Counted from the stretch's first letter, positions 7,044 to 15,094 are shown. The stretch: DNA of 19,765 nt from Syntrophomonas sp. UBA5314 (GCA_002410325.1 DHRK01000037.1:1-19765), one strand, 5' to 3'. The notes: generated by a model from the letters alone, not told the origin. Numbers and translations are program-made.

Positions 7044-7649
7044 ATGATCAATTTTGTCCGTGGTCAGGTGCACAGCATTTTGAACGATTCGTTGATAGTG
7101 GATGTCAACGGAATCGGCTACCAGGTATTGGTCAGCGCCCGGGAGATGAGCCGAATTCCCCGGCCGGGCCAGGCCGTTTTTCTGCATACCTATCTGCAGA
7201 TCCTTGAAAACGAATGGAAGCTTTATGGGTTCACCCATCGAGGCGATCTGGATCTGTTTCTTCGCCTTTTGGCCATTTCCGGACTGGGGGCCAGGAGCGC
7301 GTTGAATATATTGAGCGCTATGACTGCCGAGGAATTCTATAGAGCTATAGCCAGCCAGGATGAGCGCTCTCTGGTGAAGATCCCGGGAATTGGCAAGAAA
7401 AGCGCCCAGCGCTTGCTCTTTGAAATGAAGGACAAGGTGGGCGACGTGATTTTGGGGTCTGGGGCGGAGAGCGGAAGCGCACCGACTGATCAGATGGAGG
7501 ACCTCTACCAGGCGTTGGAGGTGCTGGGTTACAGCCGCAGTGAAATCCTGCCCCTGGTTCTGCAGCTGCGCGGAGCAGGCGAAATAGGGGAACGGGTGGA
7601 AGATAATATAAGGAAGGTTTTACGCATGAGGAGCGGGCAGCTCAAGTAG
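7044..7649 (+). CDS. ruvA: Holliday junction branch migration protein RuvA
   Basis: The protein has 201 residues, the usual length. RuvA tetramers bind the four-way junction and load RuvB. Domain I is the N-terminal OB fold (FVRGQVHSI...GIGYQVLVS). Domain II has two helix-hairpin-helix motifs, LLAISGLGARSALNIL (~75-90) and LVKIPGIGKKSAQRL (~110-124). After a Gly/Ser/Ala-rich linker (~138-147), domain III (~150-201) is the small RuvB-contacting helical bundle with EVLGYSRSEI. It starts 3 bases after ruvC ends; ruvB follows after 16 bases. Confidence 0.97.
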   Translation: MINFVRGQVHSILNDSLIVDVNGIGYQVLVSAREMSRIPRPGQAVFLHTYLQILENEWKLYGFTHRGDLDLFLRLLAISGLGARSALNILSAMTAEEFYRAIASQDERSLVKIPGIGKKSAQRLLFEMKDKVGDVILGSGAESGSAPTDQMEDLYQALEVLGYSRSEILPLVLQLRGAGEIGERVEDNIRKVLRMRSGQLK

Positions 7650-7665
7650 GACAGGAGGCCGTATT

Positions 7666-8718
7666 TTGCATAATGATCGCCTGATATCGAACCAGGTAAT
7701 AAATGAAGATGATTTTCAAGAAGGGTCGCTCAGGCCTTTGCGCCTGGCTGACTATATCGGCCAGGACAGGATAAAAGACAATATTGAAATTTTCATAAAA
7801 GCCGCCCGGGAGCGCCAGGAGAGTCTGGACCACGTCTTATTGAGCGGTCCGCCCGGCCTGGGCAAGACTACCCTGGCTACTATAGTGGCCAACGAGGTGG
7901 GCAGGCCCATACGCAAGACCTCGGGTCCGGCCATAGAGCGTCCCGGGGATCTGGCTGCCATATTGACCAACATTGAAGCGGGAGAGGTTCTCTTTATTGA
8001 TGAAATACACCGTTTGAACCGCAGCATTGAGGAAATACTCTACCCGGCTATGGAGGACTACGTCATAGACATCATTATCGGCAAAGGCCCGGCGGCCAGA
8101 ACCCTGCGCCTGGATATCCCTCCTTTTACCCTGGTGGGAGCGACCACCCGGCCCGGTCTGTTGAGCTCGCCGCTCAGGGACCGCTTTGGAATCAACTGCC
8201 GCCTGGATTTCTACACCCCGGACGACCTTACCAAGATAGTTTTGCGGGCCGCTCAGATCCTGGATATTCAGATGGATCAGGAAGGCGCCGAAGAGATTGC
8301 CCGCCGCTCCCGGGGGACGCCGCGAGTTGCCAACCGGCTGTTGAAAAGGGTGCGCGATTATGCCCTGGTTAAGGCCAACGGTCTCATTGATTTGACAGTA
8401 GCGAGAGCCGCCCTGGCTATGCTGGAAATTGATGAATGCGGTCTGGACAGTATGGATAGAATTATCCTGGAGGCTATTATCCTGAAGTTCGGAGGCGGAC
8501 CGGTGGGACTGGAAACCCTGTCCGCGGCTGTTTCGGAAGAGGACGATACCCTGACCGATGTTTATGAACCCTATTTGTTGAAAATGGGCATGATCCAAAA
8601 AACGCCCCGGGGCCGTATAGCCACCGAAAACGCTTATCGCCACCTTGATATTCCCTGGAGCAGGAACCAGGCGCCCGGATCGCTGTTTGAAGCCCAGGAT
8701 TCAGGGGAGGATTTCTAA
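7666..8718 (+). CDS. ruvB: Holliday junction branch migration ATPase RuvB
   Basis: The protein has 350 residues. It is the AAA+ motor that drives branch migration on RuvA-bound junctions. Start is TTG at 7666, 7 nt after ACAGGAGG. Visible motifs: the N-terminal RPLRLADYIGQ, Walker A GPPGLGKTT (61-69), Walker B VLFIDEIHRL (Asp112-Glu113), sensor 1 VGATTRPGLLS (~157-167), the arginine finger in SPLRDRFG (Arg171), sensor 2 GTPRVANRLL, and a C-terminal winged helix with GGGPVGLETLS and IQKTPRGR. Nothing is missing. Its TAA overlaps the queH ATG by one base (TAATG), so translation is probably coupled. Confidence 0.97.
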   Translation: MHNDRLISNQVINEDDFQEGSLRPLRLADYIGQDRIKDNIEIFIKAARERQESLDHVLLSGPPGLGKTTLATIVANEVGRPIRKTSGPAIERPGDLAAILTNIEAGEVLFIDEIHRLNRSIEEILYPAMEDYVIDIIIGKGPAARTLRLDIPPFTLVGATTRPGLLSSPLRDRFGINCRLDFYTPDDLTKIVLRAAQILDIQMDQEGAEEIARRSRGTPRVANRLLKRVRDYALVKANGLIDLTVARAALAMLEIDECGLDSMDRIILEAIILKFGGGPVGLETLSAAVSEEDDTLTDVYEPYLLKMGMIQKTPRGRIATENAYRHLDIPWSRNQAPGSLFEAQDSGEDF

Positions 8719-9275
8719 TGACACGGATGCTGCTGCATATCTGCTGCGGCCCCTGCGCCACCTATCCGGTGCCGGAACTGAGGGACCAAGGATATGAACT
8801 GAGCGGTTATTACTACAACCCCAATATACATCCCTACAGCGAATACCTGAAACGCCGGGAAGCCCTGCAGCAATATGCCGCCACCGTAGATCTGCCGGTT
8901 ATTTATGACCAGGCGCACGACCCTTCTCTGTACCTGCGCGCGGTTTCCTTCCGGGAGAGCCAACGCTGTTCGATCTGCTATCAACTGCGCCTGGAGCAGG
9001 CCGCCCGGGTAGCCCGGCATGGAGGCTATGATTGTTTTTCCACCACCCTGCTGGTCAGCAAAATGCAGAAACATGATCTGATAAAACAGATGGGTGAAGC
9101 CGCCGGGGAGCGCTACGGAGTCCCATTTGTCTACCGGGATTTTAGAGAAGGCTTTGCCGAAAGCGGGGTAATATCACGTTCCCTCGGTCTATATCGCCAG
9201 CCGTATTGCGGCTGCATTTACAGCGAATTTGAACGATATGGCGGCGCCAAACGCCTGAAACAGGCGGGCGGGTAG
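8718..9275 (+). CDS. queH: Epoxyqueuosine reductase QueH
   Basis: The protein has 185 residues. QueH reduces epoxyqueuosine to queuosine in tRNA, the last step of the pathway; it is the non-cobalamin alternative to QueG. The Cys pattern of the family is intact: Cys9-Cys10 in LLHICCGPCATYP, Cys84 and Cys87 in RCSICYQLRL, and Cys164/Cys166 in YRQPYCGCIYSE. These are consistent with the Fe-S and metal site. YYYNPNIHPYSEY and FSTTLLVSKMQKH are further family motifs. It overlaps ruvB by one base and has a GGGGAGG site. The neighbours queA and tgt supply the preceding queuosine steps, which supports the call. Confidence 0.93.
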   Translation: MTRMLLHICCGPCATYPVPELRDQGYELSGYYYNPNIHPYSEYLKRREALQQYAATVDLPVIYDQAHDPSLYLRAVSFRESQRCSICYQLRLEQAARVARHGGYDCFSTTLLVSKMQKHDLIKQMGEAAGERYGVPFVYRDFREGFAESGVISRSLGLYRQPYCGCIYSEFERYGGAKRLKQAGG

Positions 9276-9291
9276 ACACCGGGGTGGGGGT

Positions 9292-9320
9292 TTGTTTTAT
9301 TCTCAAAAAAGAAGTAAAAT
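9292..9320 (+). promoter_or_regulatory. Weak candidate sigma-A promoter ahead of the DUF2905 gene
   Basis: TTGTTT (9292-9297), a 17-nt spacer and TAAAAT (9315-9320). The -10 is good (5 of 6) and the -35 poor (3 of 6). It lies in the 65-base gap after queH, the first real break in the cluster. Confidence 0.25.
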
Positions 9321-9340
9321 AACAAAATGGAGGGATCTTG

Positions 9341-9568
9341 ATGAATCCTGTAAGTGCCATGGCTAAGCTGTTTATAGCCCTGGGGCTTTTTTTATTGCTG
9401 CTGGGGGTTATCGCCCTGCTGGCCAGCAAATTCAATCTGGCCCTGTTCAGACTGCCGGGCGACATCTATATAAAAAGGGACGGCTTCACCTTTTATTTTC
9501 CATTGGTGAGCACCCTCCTGCTCAGCGTGGTTTTGACTCTGCTGTATAATCTGTTTTTCAGGAGATAA
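9341..9568 (+). CDS. DUF2905 family small membrane protein
   Basis: The protein has 75 residues from ATG 9341, 6 nt after TGGAGG (9329-9334); an in-frame TTG at 9338 is too close to that site. There are two hydrophobic membrane segments (~9-27 and ~49-70). Between them lies the conserved-looking loop FRLPGDIYIKRDGFTFYFPL, typical of DUF2905. These proteins are widespread in Firmicutes and often sit beside ruv, queA and tgt; no function is established that I know of. Its TAA touches the queA start region (next ATG 3 bases on), so the two are almost surely co-translated. Confidence 0.85.
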   Translation: MNPVSAMAKLFIALGLFLLLLGVIALLASKFNLALFRLPGDIYIKRDGFTFYFPLVSTLLLSVVLTLLYNLFFRR

Positions 9569-9571
9569 TTG

Positions 9572-10624
9572 ATGCAAAACCCGGAAGAAATATACCGCCT
9601 GGGGAGCTACACTTTCGAACTCCCGTCTGAGCTTATCGCCCAGTACCCGGCTCAGCCGCGCGATCATGCCCGGCTTTTGGTGCTGGACCGGTCTTCCGAA
9701 GCTTTAAAGGATCGATGCTTTTATCAGATCGGCGACTACTTGCAAGCCGGAGACGCCCTGGTCTTGAACGAAACCCGGGTCATTCCGGCGCGGCTGCTGG
9801 GGTTCAAGGAATCGGGGGCCCGGGCGGAAGTTTTTTTGCTGCGCAAAGAAGGTGATCTATGGGAAGCCCTGGTTAAACCGGCCCGCCGTTTAAAACCGGG
9901 CCACCGGGTTTATTTTCATGAGGACCGACCGGAATACATTGAAATTGTTGACTACTACTCGCTTGAAGGCGGACGCCTGGTGGCTTTCCGGAACTGTCTG
10001 GATGAAGCGCCCTTGATCGAGGAGATGGGGCGAACCCCTCTGCCTCCTTATATAAACCGTCCTGACGAAGCCCGGGATGCCAGCGGCTATCAGACCGTTT
10101 ATGCTAGAAGCAGCGGTTCAGTCGCCGCCCCGACGGCTGGTTTGCATTTTACCAGTAAGCTGCTGGAGGATATCGAGGCCCAAGGGGTGAACCTGGTCAA
10201 GGTCTTGCTCCACGTGGGCATTGGCACTTTCAAGCCGGTATCGGTTCCAGACATCAGACAGCACCAGATGCATTCGGAGTATTATGAATTGAATGCCCGG
10301 GCGGCCAGCCTTTTGAATGAGACCAGAAATCGGGGTAAAAAGATCTGGGCGGTAGGCACTACGGTAGTTAGGATCCTGGAAACCATATATGATCATAAAC
10401 ACGGCTTCAGGCCCGGTAGGGGAGAGACAAATATTTTTATTTATCCCGGCTATCATTTTCAAGCAGTTGACCGGCTGATCACTAATTTTCACCTGCCCGG
10501 TTCATCGCTGCTCATGCTGGTCAGCGCTTTTGCAGGGTGGGAGCCCACCCGCAACGCATACCGTCACGCTGTAAAAGAACGGTATCGCTTTTTCTCCTAC
10601 GGTGACGCCATGCTTATTCTTTAA
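9572..10624 (+). CDS. queA: S-adenosylmethionine:tRNA ribosyltransferase-isomerase QueA
   Basis: The protein has 350 residues. QueA moves the ribosyl group of SAM onto preQ1-modified tRNA and isomerises it, making epoxyqueuosine, which QueH then reduces. The start is ATG 9572, 7 nt after AGGAG; a TTG at 9569 in the same frame is too close. Family motifs are present throughout: LIAQYPAQPRDHARLLVLDR (21-40), LNETRVIPARLLG, GRTPLPPYI, YQTVYARSSGSVAAPTAGLH, LHVGIGTFKPV, HSEYYEL and the C-terminal TNFHLPGSSLLMLVSAF. Length and motifs are complete. It follows the DUF2905 gene by 3 bases; tgt follows about 90 bases later. Confidence 0.97.
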   Translation: MQNPEEIYRLGSYTFELPSELIAQYPAQPRDHARLLVLDRSSEALKDRCFYQIGDYLQAGDALVLNETRVIPARLLGFKESGARAEVFLLRKEGDLWEALVKPARRLKPGHRVYFHEDRPEYIEIVDYYSLEGGRLVAFRNCLDEAPLIEEMGRTPLPPYINRPDEARDASGYQTVYARSSGSVAAPTAGLHFTSKLLEDIEAQGVNLVKVLLHVGIGTFKPVSVPDIRQHQMHSEYYELNARAASLLNETRNRGKKIWAVGTTVVRILETIYDHKHGFRPGRGETNIFIYPGYHFQAVDRLITNFHLPGSSLLMLVSAFAGWEPTRNAYRHAVKERYRFFSYGDAMLIL

Positions 10625-10640
10625 CAGAGTACTAGGTTGC

Positions 10641-10670
10641 TTGACATTACTTGAGTCTGGTTAATATGAA
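10641..10670 (+). promoter_or_regulatory. Candidate sigma-A promoter upstream of tgt
   Basis: A perfect TTGACA (10641-10646) is followed by TATGAA at 10665-10670 (18-nt spacer) or TAATAT at 10662-10667 (15-nt spacer). Both -10 choices match 4 of 6. Transcription would start near 10675, which would favour a tgt start downstream of this point. Confidence 0.35.
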
Positions 10671-10710
10671 TTTTCAGTATCATATTTCCGAAAGATTACA
10701 TAATAGAAAG

Positions 10711-11847
10711 GTGTTGAACAAGATTTTTCAGATTCTATACAGGGATGAGCAGAGCGCTGCGCGCTGCGGGCGGATTTCGTTGGCGCATGGAACCATTGAG
10801 ACCCCGGTTTTCATGCCGGTGGGGACCCAGGCCACGGTCAAGACCTTGAGTCCGGAAGAACTATATGATATCGGCATAGAGATCATCCTATCCAACACCT
10901 ATCACCTTTACCTGCGCCCGGGAGCGGAACTGGTCAAAAAAGCCGGGGGGCTGCATTCTTTTATGGGTTGGGAACGCAATATTCTCACTGACAGCGGAGG
11001 ATTTCAGGTTTTTAGCCTGAGCCCGCTGCGCAAAATCACCGCCGAAGGGGTCTTGTTCAACTCGCATATTGACGGTTCCCGCCATTTTTTAACCCCGGAA
11101 AAGATCATTGAAATCCAGGAAGCTTTAGGTGCGGATATCATTATGTGCTTTGATGAATGCTCCCCTTATCCCTGCACCTATGACGAGGCCTGGCGTGCAG
11201 TTGACAGAACGGCTGCCTGGGCCAGGCGCTGCCAGGACAGTCATAAACGTCGGGAACAGGCCTTGTTTGGCATAGTGCAGGGAAGCGTTTTCCCGGAATT
11301 GAGAGTGCGCAGCGCAGAACAATTGGTGGAAATGGATTTTTGTGCTTATGCTATAGGCGGTCTAAGTGTGGGTGAACCGAAAGCCGAAATGTACAGTATA
11401 TTAAAGCTCATGGATCAGATGTTGCCGTATACCAAGCCTCGCTATTTAATGGGGGTGGGGGCGCCCGAGGATCTGTTGGAAGGCGTAAAGACGGGCATGG
11501 ACATGTTCGACTGCGTACTGCCCACCCGGCTGGCCAGGCATGGCAGCGCTTATACCCACCAAGGCCGTATAACGGTCAGGAATGCAGTGTACGCCGATGA
11601 CTTTTCTCCCCTGGATTCCAGGTGCGGCTGCCGGGTCTGTCAAAAACACTCCCGGGCCTACATCCGGCATCTGATCAAAGCAGGGGAGATCCTGGCCCAC
11701 CGCCTTTTGAGTTATCATAATATTTACTTTCTCCACGAATTGATGGAAAATATAAGGAGTGCCATTAGAACGGGATGTTTTTCTGATTTTTACCAAAGCT
11801 TCCTTGAAGACTACAATAGCAGGGAGCAGGATTTTAATTATCGGTAG
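10711..11847 (+). CDS. tgt: tRNA-guanine(34) transglycosylase Tgt
   Basis: Tgt swaps guanine-34 for preQ1 in GUN-anticodon tRNAs, the step before QueA. From GTG 10711 it has 378 residues, the family norm. Family homology begins at KIFQILYRDE just inside. Upstream in-frame TTG 10651 and ATG 10666 would add 20 or 15 atypical residues without a ribosome site. TTG 10714 is the other possibility; GAAAG lies just before. Active-site residues are present: the acid in LTDSGGFQVFSL (Asp94) and the nucleophile in MFDCVLPTRLARHG (Asp267). The zinc site is CGCRVC (Cys305, 307, 310) plus His336 in SYHN. GIVQGS and AIGGLSVGE are conserved. Product certain; start uncertain. Confidence 0.95.
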   Translation: MLNKIFQILYRDEQSAARCGRISLAHGTIETPVFMPVGTQATVKTLSPEELYDIGIEIILSNTYHLYLRPGAELVKKAGGLHSFMGWERNILTDSGGFQVFSLSPLRKITAEGVLFNSHIDGSRHFLTPEKIIEIQEALGADIIMCFDECSPYPCTYDEAWRAVDRTAAWARRCQDSHKRREQALFGIVQGSVFPELRVRSAEQLVEMDFCAYAIGGLSVGEPKAEMYSILKLMDQMLPYTKPRYLMGVGAPEDLLEGVKTGMDMFDCVLPTRLARHGSAYTHQGRITVRNAVYADDFSPLDSRCGCRVCQKHSRAYIRHLIKAGEILAHRLLSYHNIYFLHELMENIRSAIRTGCFSDFYQSFLEDYNSREQDFNYR

Positions 11848-11890
11848 CGAATCTATATAAAGTTTGCAGTGCCGCTGATTATAAGACCGG

Positions 11891-11916
11891 AAAAGCCTTC
11901 CTATGGGAAGATTTTT
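11891..11916 (+). terminator. Imperfect hairpin with T tract between tgt and yajC (possible terminator or attenuator)
   Basis: AAAAGCCTTCC (11891-11901) pairs with GGAAGATTTTT (11906-11916) through a TATG loop, with one C-A mismatch and one G-T pair. The stem is weak, so partial termination is more likely than a full stop. Confidence 0.4.
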
Positions 11917-11927
11917 ACCCGTTTTGC

Positions 11928-11949
11928 GCGGATTAGGCAGCTAATTCGC
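11928..11949 (+). other. Inverted repeat upstream of yajC
   Basis: GCGGATTAG (11928-11936) pairs with CTAATTCGC (11941-11949) around GCAG: nine pairs, one of them G-T. There is no T tract. It sits 12 bases after the preceding hairpin and about 46 bases before the yajC start. It could be an operator or an RNA leader element; no function is assigned. Confidence 0.4.
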
Positions 11950-11995
11950 AGCTTTCAGGAGAAACTATTATAAAACAGCAAGGGGTGATAAGGAC

Positions 11996-12265
11996 GTGAA
12001 CACACAGGGGTGGCAGACGGTAGCTCTCTACTTCGGCTTTTTTCTTCTGGTTTTCTACCTGTTGGTGGTTTTACCGCGCAAGAGGCAGGAAAAGAAACAT
12101 AAAAAAATTATGGATGATCTGAAAAAAGGGGATAAGGTGGTTACCATCGGCGGCATAAAAGGCGAAATAAGCAAGCTGAACGATGAAACCATGACCCTCA
12201 AGGTCAGCGACAACACTGAAATCGTTTTCGTCAGAAAAGCACTGGCATATAAAGAAGAGGATTAG
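11996..12265 (+). CDS. yajC: Preprotein translocase subunit YajC
   Basis: The protein has 89 residues and starts with GTG at 11996, preceded by AGGGGTGAT. It is a single-pass membrane protein that associates with SecD-SecF at the SecYEG translocon. One N-terminal membrane segment (~7-24, ending LLVVLPRKRQEKKHKK) is followed by a cytoplasmic basic patch. A small beta domain then has DLKKGDKVVTIGGIKGEI and DNTEIVFVRKAL, the family hallmark. An HD-domain gene follows 3 bases after the stop and secD after that, a common clostridial order. Confidence 0.95.
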   Translation: MNTQGWQTVALYFGFFLLVFYLLVVLPRKRQEKKHKKIMDDLKKGDKVVTIGGIKGEISKLNDETMTLKVSDNTEIVFVRKALAYKEED

Positions 12266-12268
12266 GCG

Positions 12269-12928
12269 ATGGTAAGACTGGAGGACGTTCATCGGAATCC
12301 TCTCGTCAATACATTTATTCAAAAGGGAAACGACCACCTGGGGGAACTGGGATACACCGATCACGGCTATCTCCATGTCCACCTGGTTTCCCGCTTGGCC
12401 AGGGAAATAATGCTTAAGCTCGGCTATGGAGAGAGGCTGGCTGAATTGGCAGGTATTTCCGGTTATATGCACGATATTGGCAATGTTATCAGCCGCAACA
12501 GCCACAGTCTGGGCGGAGCCCTGATGGCCCTGGAAATCCTGCGCCGCATGAATATGGACCCTATTGAGCGATCGGCGGTATGTGCGGCGATTGGCAACCA
12601 TGATGAGGGCATCGGCCAGCCGGTAAACGAGGTGGCTGCGGCCCTGATTCTGGCGGACAAGTCCCACGTTCATCGCAATCGGGTGAGGAACCGGGATGTA
12701 GCCAACTTTGATATACATGATCGGGTCAATTATGCGGCCAAATATTCCATTCTGGACATCAATGAAGAAGACCGCGTAATTACCATGGAAGTCAATATCG
12801 ACACCGATATTTGCCCGGTAATGGAGTACTTTGAAATATTTTTAGGCCGGATGCTTTTGTGCCGGAGGGCGGCCAGCTTTCTGGATTGCCAGTTCGAGCT
12901 GGTGATAAATGGGGCTAAGCTTTTATAA
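12269..12928 (+). CDS. HD-domain phosphohydrolase in the yajC-secDF cluster
   Basis: The protein has 219 residues. HD proteins are metal-dependent phosphohydrolases. The metal ligands are visible: His in YLHVHLVSR (His36 or His38), His68-Asp69 in GYMHDIGN, His111 in GNHDEG, and Asp130 in LADKSHVHR. His79 in RNSHSLGG is a further candidate ligand. The C-terminal ~70 residues form a separate alpha-beta region with no motif I recognise. No membrane segment. The substrate (nucleotide, cyclic dinucleotide or RNA) is unknown. ATG 12269 lies 3 bases after yajC, and secD begins 28 bases after its end, so it is embedded in the export operon; I know of similar placement in related Clostridia. Confidence 0.85.
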   Translation: MVRLEDVHRNPLVNTFIQKGNDHLGELGYTDHGYLHVHLVSRLAREIMLKLGYGERLAELAGISGYMHDIGNVISRNSHSLGGALMALEILRRMNMDPIERSAVCAAIGNHDEGIGQPVNEVAAALILADKSHVHRNRVRNRDVANFDIHDRVNYAAKYSILDINEEDRVITMEVNIDTDICPVMEYFEIFLGRMLLCRRAASFLDCQFELVINGAKLL

Positions 12929-12956
12929 ATCGTAAAGTTTCCGGAGGGAGGATGAA

Positions 12957-14165
12957 TTGGTGCAGAAGAATACCAGTGTGGCATTATTACTCACCTTGTT
13001 CATATTAGTTGGACTGGGTGGTTATTCTGCTTATCACTACATGAAAGGGAAAATTGATCTGGGCATGGACCTGCAGGGAGGGCTGCATGTGGTTATGCAG
13101 GCCCAGGAATCCCAGGGCAAACCGGTGACCACCGACACCATTCAGAAGGCAGTTGCCATTATGAAAGACCGTGTCGACAGCCTGGGAGTTAAAGAGACTG
13201 ACGTATACAGCCAGGGAAAAGACCGGGTGGTCATCGACATAGCCGGGGAAACCGACCCGGAGCAAGCTATAAACATTCTGGGGAAAACCGCTCAATTGGA
13301 ATTTAAGGATGAAAGCGGGCAAACCCTTTTAACCGGAGAGCACCTGGTGGAAGCCAAAGCCGGAGCCAATCCCAGCGGAGACGGCAGCTTTGTGGTTAAT
13401 TTGGAGTTTGACAAAGCCGGAGCGGATTTATTTAAACAGGCCACCACCGCCAATTTGAATAAACCCCTGGTGATAGTGCTGGACAATGAGCAGATAAGCG
13501 CGCCCCGGGTAAATACGGTTATTGCGGACGGAAAATGCTATATTGAGAGCTTTGACGCTACCACCGCCAACCAGCTGGCGGTTCAGCTGCGTTCCGGCGC
13601 CCTGCCGGTCAGCTTGACGCTTATGGAGAAACGCACCGTAGGGCCCAAGCTGGGCGCTGATTCTCTGGACAGCAGTGTAAAAGCTGGTCTCATCGGCATC
13701 ATCGCCATTCTGGTCTTTATGCTGGGTTATTACCGTTTACCGGGTTTGGTGGCCGATATCTCAATGGTTCTCTATTCCATCATAGTGCTGGGGACTATGG
13801 CCATATTGGGGTCGGTGCTGACCCTGCCGGGCATAGCCGGATTTGTGCTGTCCATCGGTATGGCGGTGGATGCCAACGTCATCATTTATGAACGGATAAA
13901 AGAAGAGCTGCGCCTGGGCAAAACCATACACGCCGGTATTGATGCCGGCTTTAAACGGGCCTTTTGGACTGTTTTTGACGCCAACCTGACCACTCTGTTT
14001 ACGGCCCTGATCCTGATGTATTTCGGCACTGGCGCCGTAAAGGGGTTTGCAGTCACCCTCACCATAGGTCTGGTGGCCAGCATGCTGGTGGCCTTGACCT
14101 TTACCCGCTATATGCTGGTGCTGTTTGCGCATGTTACCGACAATAAGAAACTATTCGGTGTGTAA
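12957..14165 (+). CDS. secD: Protein translocase subunit SecD
   Basis: The protein has 402 residues. SecD and SecF form a membrane complex that uses the proton gradient to help pull exported proteins across. The start is TTG 12957 (or GTG 12960) behind GGAGGGAGG. One membrane segment (~8-27) precedes the signature DLGMDLQGGLHVVMQ. A large external domain follows, with VAIMKDRVDSLGVKE and LGKTAQLEF. The last ~170 residues hold five membrane segments with FVLSIGMAVDANVIIYERIKEE. It is shorter than proteobacterial SecD, as usual for Firmicutes with separate D and F. secF starts 12 bases after the stop. Confidence 0.96.
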   Translation: MVQKNTSVALLLTLFILVGLGGYSAYHYMKGKIDLGMDLQGGLHVVMQAQESQGKPVTTDTIQKAVAIMKDRVDSLGVKETDVYSQGKDRVVIDIAGETDPEQAINILGKTAQLEFKDESGQTLLTGEHLVEAKAGANPSGDGSFVVNLEFDKAGADLFKQATTANLNKPLVIVLDNEQISAPRVNTVIADGKCYIESFDATTANQLAVQLRSGALPVSLTLMEKRTVGPKLGADSLDSSVKAGLIGIIAILVFMLGYYRLPGLVADISMVLYSIIVLGTMAILGSVLTLPGIAGFVLSIGMAVDANVIIYERIKEELRLGKTIHAGIDAGFKRAFWTVFDANLTTLFTALILMYFGTGAVKGFAVTLTIGLVASMLVALTFTRYMLVLFAHVTDNKKLFGV

Positions 14166-14177
14166 GGAGGGAAAACT

Positions 14178-15017
14178 ATGCGACTGGTAGAAAAGAGGAA
14201 CATTTATTATATTATTTCGCTGATTCTGGTTGTCGTCAGCGTGGTTTCCCTCGCAACCCGCGGCCTGAATGCGGGCATCGACTTCAAAGGCGGCACGGTG
14301 TTGCAGATGAATCTGGGCGCAACGGCTACTCCGGCCAATGTCCGCGAGGTATTGAACGGAGTGGGCTTGGATAAAGCGGAAGTTCAGCAGAGTGGAGAAC
14401 AATACATTATCAGGACCCACGAACTGAATCAAGAACAGAGCGGGGCGCTTATAGAAGCCTTGAAGGTTCAGTATACCGGTGCGGAATACCTGGGGGTCGA
14501 CACGGTGGGAGCGGTTATCGGCAAAGAGTTATGGCAAAACGCCATCTGGGCAGTGCTGCTGGGCTGTCTGGCGATGCTGGTCTATATATCCTTTCGCTTT
14601 GAATGGAAATTCGGTGTCGCGGCGGTTGTCGCGGAATTTCACGACGTTATCATTGTGCTCGGCTTATTTTCCATATTCCAGTGGGAAATAAACAGTGCTT
14701 TTATCGCCGCTGTGCTTACCGTGGTGGGATATTCTATCAATGACACCATCGTTATTTTTGACAGAATCAGGGAGAATCTAAAATCCAGGAGGAAAGAGGA
14801 TTTTGCTCTACTGGTAAACCGCAGTGTCATGCAGTCCTTGAACCGTTCCATAAACACAGTGTTAACCTGCGTATTTGCCCTGGTGGCGCTTATTGTTTTT
14901 GGCGGCGTGACCATCAAATACTTTGTTTTAGCGATGCTCGTAGGTTTTGTATTCGGTGCGTATTCGTCTATATTTATAGCCAGCCCGATCTGGTATGAAC
15001 TTAACAAGCGTTTTTAA
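14178..15017 (+). CDS. secF: Protein translocase subunit SecF
   Basis: The protein has 279 residues. The start is ATG with AAGGAGGG about 7 nt upstream. It is the partner of SecD in the proton-driven export complex. Membrane segment 1 (~10-27) is followed by GLNAGIDFKGGTVLQM, then a short external domain. Five more segments include AVLTVVGYSINDTIVIFDRIREN, the SecF counterpart of the SecD motif, and SINTVLTC. It ends the long + strand cluster and is followed by hairpins and a strong terminator. Confidence 0.96.
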   Translation: MRLVEKRNIYYIISLILVVVSVVSLATRGLNAGIDFKGGTVLQMNLGATATPANVREVLNGVGLDKAEVQQSGEQYIIRTHELNQEQSGALIEALKVQYTGAEYLGVDTVGAVIGKELWQNAIWAVLLGCLAMLVYISFRFEWKFGVAAVVAEFHDVIIVLGLFSIFQWEINSAFIAAVLTVVGYSINDTIVIFDRIRENLKSRRKEDFALLVNRSVMQSLNRSINTVLTCVFALVALIVFGGVTIKYFVLAMLVGFVFGAYSSIFIASPIWYELNKRF

Positions 15018-15050
15018 TATGACAATTGGTTTAATAGCCCAATATGCTAA

Positions 15051-15067
15051 GGCCCATTTAGTGGGCC
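15051..15067 (+). other. Short hairpin after secF
   Basis: GGCCCA (15051-15056) pairs with TGGGCC (15062-15067). It has no T tract. It lies 28 bases before the terminator and may protect the transcript 3' end. Confidence 0.4.
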
Positions 15068-15094
15068 GGACTCTACGAGTCAGGGGATAACCGC

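Noticed and set aside
7837..8643. 268-codon - strand frame antisense to ruvB
   Set aside because: The protein has no recognisable domain, and ruvB on the + strand is complete with all AAA+ motifs.
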